Assembly: GCF_014649375.1 (NCBI RefSeq)
Contig: NZ_BMSX01000005.1
Span: forward strand, 310,001 to 374,000
Length of the DNA: 64,000 bases
Source of the DNA: Streptomyces aurantiogriseus
GTDB lineage: Bacteria; Actinomycetota; Actinomycetes; Streptomycetales; Streptomycetaceae
Direction of reading: 5' to 3'
The translations under genes and the position numbers were made by a program. Positions 59,704 through 64,000 of this stretch are shown one piece after another. A model generated the notes under the pieces. It did not search any database. It saw only the letters and a list, made by a program, of their open reading frames with translations, and was not told the origin of the DNA. The number at the start of each line of letters is the position of its first letter. Position 1 is the first letter of the stretch.

Positions 59704-61404
59704 TCAATTGTCCATGCCGCAGCAATCGCTCGTGCCGGGGGTCCCGGAGGAGGTGCCGAGGCGGCAGAAGCAGGACGACTCGACGGGTACGTCCGTCAGC
59801 GCGCTCGCGAGCTTCAGCTGCTGGGCGACGATCCGTGCCTCGCCCTCCTTGCCGAGCCGGACGAGGCACTCGTGAAGGCCGTGCAGGGACCAGACGTTGC
59901 CGGGGTGCTGGGAGGGGCGCGGCAGGGTGTCGTCGAGGCCCAGGTCGGCGCGGTAGACCGCCTCGGCCTCCGCGACCCGGCCCTGCTCCAGGAGCAGGGC
60001 GCCGTACGCGTGCCGGGTGGGCTGCATCCAGCCCCAGGGCTCGTCGTAGGGGAGGTTGTCGTCGAGCTCGATCGACCGTTCCAAGGCGGCGAAGGCGGCG
60101 TCGTGGTTGCCCTTGCGGTACTCCAGTTCGCCTTCGAGCATCAGGGCGGCGATCGCGAGGATGTCGGCGCAGGTGTTGTTGAAGAGCATGCGGGTCGCCG
60201 GGACCCGGGCGACGGCCTCGTGGAACAGGGTGCGTTCGGCCTCGGCCTCGGGGACGCGGCCGGTCGCGGAGAGCGCGACGCCGCGGGCGTAGTGCCGCAT
60301 CGCGGTGGTCATGCTGTAGAGCTCCGGATCGGTGGGCTCGGGGAGGTCCAGGATGTCGGCCCAGCGGCCGAAGCGGATCAGCACGTGCACCCGCATGGCG
60401 AGGAAGGCCTCCAGCCAGTCCGCCATGGGCGGGCTCTCCACCCGCAGCAGTTCCTCCGGCAGGGACTCCTCCAGGCGGCCGGCGGCCTCCAGCGCGACCT
60501 GCGACTGGCCGAGGAACATCGCGCCGTAGATCTTGAAGTGGCGGTTGTGGGCCCGGTAGAGGGAGTAGAAGTTCATCGCCCCGGCCCGCTCGCGGTACTT
60601 CTCGTCGGCGGCGATCGCCCGCGTGTTGTCCGCCACCACCGCGCGGTAGTCGCCGCACAGCACCTCCAGGTGCGAGGGCATGTGCTGGAGGTGGCCGGCG
60701 TCGGGCACCAGGTCGCGCAGCCGGTCGGCGGCGGGCAGGGCCGTCTCGGGGGAGGGTGACATCTCCAGCAGGTGGATGTACATGTGCAGGATCCCCGGAT
60801 GCCACGCCCCGGCGTCCGTGGCGAGCGCCGACTCGAGCACGGCCTGCGCCTCCCGGGTGCGCGCGCCCTCGGCGGGCTCGCCCGTGCGCAGGTCCCACAG
60901 CTGCCAGGGCGTCAGGTTCATGAGGGCGTCGGCGTAGAGGGTGGCGACGTCGAGGTCGTCGGGGGCGAGTTCGTACACGGCGCGCATGGCGTCGGCGTAG
61001 GGCTCGTTCCACACCGAGCAGTCCTTCGCGGGCCGCACCTGCGGGTAGCGGGCGCGCAGGGCGCCGATCAGGGCCCGTTCGACGGGGGTGGCGTTCGCGG
61101 CCTTCTCGTGGGCGAGCTCGACGGCCGCGTGGGTGCGCTCGACGGTCTCGGCCAGGTCCCGGTCGTCGAAGAACTCCCAGGGTTTGTTGTAGTTGGGGCC
61201 GAGCGCGTAGGCGATGCCCCAGTGGGCCATGGCGCAGTCCGGATCGGCCCGGAGCGCGGCCTCGAAGCAGGAGACCGCCTCCTCGTGGTGGAAGCCGTAC
61301 GACCAGACCAGACCCCGGTCGAACCAGCGTTGGGCCTCGGTCGAGGCGGTCGTGACGGGCCGGCCGTGGGTGCCGAGGTCGTAGGCGTACTCCATGTCTT
61401 CCAT
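59704..61404 (-). CDS. TPR protein with a Cys-rich C-terminus
   Basis: 566 residues of tetratricopeptide repeats (EAVSCFEAALRADPDCAMAHWGIAYALGPNYNKPWEFF near the start). It resembles tetratricopeptide proteins annotated as TPR-domain hypothetical proteins. The last 22 residues hold four Cys (SSCFCRLG, SDCCGMDN), possibly a metal or disulfide tail. Start ATG 61404 has AGGGGAG five bases upstream. Two palindromes at 61449-61485 stand just upstream. Confidence 0.87.
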   Translation of the reverse strand: MEDMEYAYDLGTHGRPVTTASTEAQRWFDRGLVWSYGFHHEEAVSCFEAALRADPDCAMAHWGIAYALGPNYNKPWEFFDDRDLAETVERTHAAVELAHEKAANATPVERALIGALRARYPQVRPAKDCSVWNEPYADAMRAVYELAPDDLDVATLYADALMNLTPWQLWDLRTGEPAEGARTREAQAVLESALATDAGAWHPGILHMYIHLLEMSPSPETALPAADRLRDLVPDAGHLQHMPSHLEVLCGDYRAVVADNTRAIAADEKYRERAGAMNFYSLYRAHNRHFKIYGAMFLGQSQVALEAAGRLEESLPEELLRVESPPMADWLEAFLAMRVHVLIRFGRWADILDLPEPTDPELYSMTTAMRHYARGVALSATGRVPEAEAERTLFHEAVARVPATRMLFNNTCADILAIAALMLEGELEYRKGNHDAAFAALERSIELDDNLPYDEPWGWMQPTRHAYGALLLEQGRVAEAEAVYRADLGLDDTLPRPSQHPGNVWSLHGLHECLVRLGKEGEARIVAQQLKLASALTDVPVESSCFCRLGTSSGTPGTSDCCGMDN

Positions 61405-61448
61405 GGTGCTCCCCTGGTCGCGTGGCCGCCCCGGTGTCCGGGGCCGGT

Positions 61449-61485
61449 GTCGCTCGGAGCGACCTGTCCGGTCACTCCGAGCGAC
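61449..61485. promoter_or_regulatory. Paired palindromic operators / hairpin before the TPR gene
   Basis: GTCGCTCGGAGCGAC (61449-61463) is a perfect palindrome around one base; GTCACTCCGAGCGAC (61471-61485) differs at one position. Their centres are 22 bp apart. Together they also form a 16-bp hairpin with one mismatch and a 5-base loop, which could end the DUF1996 transcript. Next to them, on the minus strand, is a TATATG sequence that could be a -10. Confidence 0.6.
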
Positions 61486-61570
61486 ATATACCGTGCGGCC
61501 CGGCGGAGGGGCAGCCTTGCGCGTCCGGGTGCACCCGAACGTGCCCGGTTCCCTCGACGGGAACTCGGAC

Positions 61571-63721
61571 TCAGTACGGGCGCCTCGAGGCACGCCGCAG
61601 GAGGACGAACCCGCCGATCAGCAGGAGCCCTCCGGCGGCCGCGGGCCACAGGCTGGCGCCGGTGTCGGCCAGGCCGCCCTGCGCCTGGGGCGCGGGGACG
61701 GGAACGGTGTCGCCCGCGTCGGCCGGGGGCGGCGACTGCTGCGGGGCCGTCGCGGCGGTGCCGACGTCGCCCTCCGCGCCGGTGTCCGGCGCGGGAGCCG
61801 CCTGGGTCGACTTGGTCGACGGCTTGGTGTCGGCGCGGGGTTCCGCGCTGACGGGGGTGTCGGCGGAACCGGCGTCGCCCGCGTTCGGCTCACCTTGGGG
61901 CGCCTGAGGGTTGTCGGCGGGCGGCTGCTGCTGGCCGTCGCCCTGGTCCTGACCCTGGTCCTGGTCCTGACCCTGGTCCTGGTCCTGACCCTGGTTCTGG
62001 TCCTGACCGCCGTCCTGACCGCCCTGGCCCTGGTCCTGGCCCTGGCCGCCGTCCTGGCCGCCCTGGTCCTGACCCTGGTCGGCACCGTCGCCGCCCGCAC
62101 CGCCGTCGGCGCCGTCGTTCGCGCCGTCGTCGGCGCCTCCGCCGTTGTCACCGCCGGCGTTGTCATCACCGCCGTTGTCACCACCGGCGCCGGAGCCCGC
62201 GCCGCAGGTGCGGCCCTCGTTGATGCAGTCGACCATCTCGTTCATCAGGTTCTCGTCGAAGACGTTGATGAAGTCGCCGTGGTCGGTGACCGGCTTGTGC
62301 AGCTGCTCGGGGAAGGAGTCCACCGCGAACAGCGGGGTCGTGCGGCCGCCGTCCTCCAGGCTGGGCGCGTCGACGTCGTAGACGATCCGCTGCACGAGCT
62401 GCGGGATGGCCTGGAAGCCGGCCGGGCAGCTGCCGTCGGCGGCGGCGAACGCCACATGGGTGCGGTGGTTGGCGCTGTCGATGTTGGTGCCGTCCCAGCA
62501 GCTCTGGAAGCGGAAGCTACGCACCACGTCGCTGCCGTCCGGGCAGAGCGGGTACTTGTCCTTCAGCTGCCGGTCCTCGAAGCCGGTGCAGCTCCAGGAC
62601 GCGTTGGCGTTGGCGGTGCCGTTGACGAACGCCTTGGCGTCGCCGGTGATGATGCGCAGCAGCCGGGGCATGGCCGTGACCTTGGACTGCGGGTTGCCGA
62701 CGAAGGTCAGGGTGACCTCCTTGGGCGTGACGATCTCACCGGCGTTGCCCTCGATGCCGCCGCCGGGAGAGTTGGCGTCCTGCTCCTGGGTGCCGTTCTG
62801 CAGGCGCAGGACGGGCCAGTAGTACGAGGACTTGTCGCCCTGGTCCACGCAGCTGGTGTCGCCGTTCGCGAGGTCCTCGTCGGAGGCGAAGGCGTCGTTG
62901 GCCTGGTTGCCGACGTAGTCGTGGAAGTGGTGGGCGCCGTTGCTGACGCCCGGGGCGACGATCACGTTGTCGGAGTTGAACAGGCCGTTCTCGTTGACGC
63001 CGCAGCTGGAGGCGAAGGTGCCGCTGGAGGGGCCGGCGCCGGGGTCCGCGGCCTGCTGGGCGGGCTGGACGGTGGTGATGTCCGTGAAGTCGGCGGCCAC
63101 GGGGCCGTTGCCCGCCTGGCCGCCGTTGCCCTGCTGGCCGTTGTCGCCCTGCTGACCCCCGTCACCCTGGCCGTTGTCGCCTTGGCCGTTGTCGCCCTGG
63201 CCGTCGTCCTGGCCGGCTCCCTGGTCCTGCTCGCCGCCGTTTCCGGTGTTCGCCTCGCCGGCCTGGTCGTCGGCGGTGCGCAGGGTGCAGGCGGCGAGCT
63301 CCTCCAGGCCCTGCGGGCGGTCGCCGACGCGGTCGATGGCGACGGCGATCCGCTCGATCGTCGCGCCGCGCTTCTCCTTCAGCGGCTTCATCACCGCGTT
63401 GTCGGCGAAGCCGACGTCCTGGCGCACGGCCTGTGCGGAGTCCTGGAGTTGGCGGTAAGCGGCGGCGATCTGCTGATCCAGCAGGGCGAGTTCACGGTCG
63501 ACCTCCGCGCCCGCCTCCTCCGGCACGTCGGTCAGCCGGGTGCCGACGTCCGGGCAGTCGATGGTGACGGAGCCCGAGGTCCAGGGCCCGCCCGCGTCGT
63601 CCTCGGTGGCGGATGCGTAGACGTTCGCGGCCATGAGCCCTCCGCCGCCCAGCATCAGCGCTACCGCGGCGAAGGTCGCGCGCCGTCCGCCCGTCGGGCG
63701 CCTGCGCCTGTTGTGTCCCAC
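61571..63721 (-). CDS. DUF1996 wall-anchored protein
   Basis: 716 residues from GTG 63721 (GGAG 8 bases upstream). A signal/membrane segment (about 15-37) is followed by a helical region, a Gln/Gly/Asp repeat, the DUF1996 domain (about 240-510; [41 protein letters not shown]), a second long Gly/Asp/Gln repeat, and a sorting signal LADTG (684-688) with a hydrophobic span and RRASRRPY tail, the LAxTG type for class E sortases. The protein should be attached to peptidoglycan. The DUF1996 role is unknown. Confidence 0.92.
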   Translation of the reverse strand: MGHNRRRRPTGGRRATFAAVALMLGGGGLMAANVYASATEDDAGGPWTSGSVTIDCPDVGTRLTDVPEEAGAEVDRELALLDQQIAAAYRQLQDSAQAVRQDVGFADNAVMKPLKEKRGATIERIAVAIDRVGDRPQGLEELAACTLRTADDQAGEANTGNGGEQDQGAGQDDGQGDNGQGDNGQGDGGQQGDNGQQGNGGQAGNGPVAADFTDITTVQPAQQAADPGAGPSSGTFASSCGVNENGLFNSDNVIVAPGVSNGAHHFHDYVGNQANDAFASDEDLANGDTSCVDQGDKSSYYWPVLRLQNGTQEQDANSPGGGIEGNAGEIVTPKEVTLTFVGNPQSKVTAMPRLLRIITGDAKAFVNGTANANASWSCTGFEDRQLKDKYPLCPDGSDVVRSFRFQSCWDGTNIDSANHRTHVAFAAADGSCPAGFQAIPQLVQRIVYDVDAPSLEDGGRTTPLFAVDSFPEQLHKPVTDHGDFINVFDENLMNEMVDCINEGRTCGAGSGAGGDNGGDDNAGGDNGGGADDGANDGADGGAGGDGADQGQDQGGQDGGQGQDQGQGGQDGGQDQNQGQDQDQGQDQDQGQDQGDGQQQPPADNPQAPQGEPNAGDAGSADTPVSAEPRADTKPSTKSTQAAPAPDTGAEGDVGTAATAPQQSPPPADAGDTVPVPAPQAQGGLADTGASLWPAAAGGLLLIGGFVLLRRASRRPY
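61941..62081 (-). repeat. Low-complexity Gln-Asp-Gly coding repeat
   Basis: About 140 bases of ctggtcctgac-type repeats encode alternating Gly-Gln-Asp units near the C-terminus of the DUF1996 protein. A shorter repeat of the same kind ([13 protein letters not shown]) lies near 63150-63200. Such tracts are prone to length change. Confidence 0.85.
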
Positions 63722-63841
63722 GAAGTGCTCCAAAACGTCGTCGGCGGCCAGGACATGAAAATCCCCCGGCCCTATACGCAGCCGGACACAGGAGTGTTCA
63801 ACCGCCCCACGCATTCATAGCAACTTCTCAGAAGCGCCCCC

Positions 63842-64000
63842 TCAAAGGGGCCCCCTGTCCTGCGACTTCGCAGGCGTGTCGGGGGTGTCCTCCCGTTGCG
63901 CCTCGGGTGCGGTCCGGGACAGGATCCGCCGCCACCGGTCTCCCTGGCCGTGCAACAGGCCGAGCACGACGGCGGCGGCGACGGCGATCAGGTGTTCGCG
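63842..64000 (-). CDS. C-terminal end of a further gene, cut by the window
   Basis: Reading from base 64000 leftwards in frame gives 52 residues beginning REHLIAVAAAVVLGLLHGQGDRW and ending KSQDRGPL, then TGA at 63842-63844. It has one hydrophobic segment and a polar tail. The reading has good third-position GC but is short, and I cannot name a family. A weak 5-bp hairpin (GCCCC / GGGGC) straddles the stop. Confidence 0.5.
   Translation of the reverse strand, partial: REHLIAVAAAVVLGLLHGQGDRWRRILSRTAPEAQREDTPDTPAKSQDRGPL

Noticed and set aside
63836..63851. Hairpin GCCCC / GGGGC at the right edge as a terminator
   Set aside because: Stem of only 5 bp; too weak to call alone.

Overview
The window reads as chromosomal DNA from a Streptomyces species or a close relative. 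The GC content is very high, codon third positions are G/C, GTG and TTG starts are common, and the gene content is typical: NlpC/P60 peptidase, STAS-ANTAR protein, XRE-NB-ARC-TPR regulator, LAxTG-anchored wall protein, P450 and many Ser/Thr kinases. I see no rRNA, tRNA, CRISPR array, transposase, integrase or plasmid origin.

Layout. (1) 1-5870: sugar ABC transporter end (permease tail, lipoprotein binding protein), then a GH42 beta-galactosidase and a secreted GH30 galactanase-like enzyme. This looks like a galactan / arabinogalactan use locus. (2) 5984-12870, minus strand: a tightly packed operon of the five uncharacterised families STM4015, STM4014, STM4013, STM4012 and STM4011 (LRR protein, ATP-grasp, alkaline-phosphatase-fold hydrolase, two radical SAM proteins), followed by a CYTH-CHAD protein. 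(3) 13041-14476: a divergent two-gene unit (small protein plus DUF6745-like protein). (4) 14760-22064: FAD-binding protein, double GNAT, CPBP protease, a fused double histidine kinase with its response regulator, and a second STM4015-like LRR protein. (5) 22072-27430: pyruvate carboxylase and a divergent Ser/Thr kinase. (6) 27459-35607: a small Cys protein, a leaderless-secretion GH16, a giant secreted protein with two GH43 domains, and an LRV-repeat protein. (7) 35600-42929, minus strand: a four-gene operon SWIM / VWA / MoxR-type AAA / DUF5682, facing an XRE-NB-ARC-TPR regulator. (8) 45832-50882: AraC regulator, unknown protein, aminotransferase with Lrp regulator, STAS-ANTAR protein, small winged-helix regulator. 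(9) 51233-64000: C40 peptidase, P450, a 57-residue Cys protein, TPR-kinase fusion, methyltransferase, PAP2 phosphatase with lipid kinase, TPR protein, DUF1996 sortase substrate, and the end of one more gene.

The most striking pattern joins several regions. Five promoters carry the LexA-independent actinobacterial DNA-damage promoter motif (TTGTCRGTG, 8 bases, TANNNT; known as RecA-NDp, driven by PafBC in mycobacteria) or a close variant. They stand before the STM4011-4015 operon, the DUF6745 pair, the second STM4015 gene, the Ser/Thr kinase at 25670 and the SWIM-VWA-MoxR-DUF5682 operon. If the motif works here, two functionally undescribed multi-gene systems belong to one damage-response regulon.

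Other non-coding structure: a five-unit 21-bp repeat array upstream of the aminotransferase-Lrp promoter, two 15-bp palindromes 22 bp apart before the TPR gene at 59704, a perfect 9-bp-arm operator at 54385, a four-unit 11-bp repeat at 25541, and several strong terminator hairpins.
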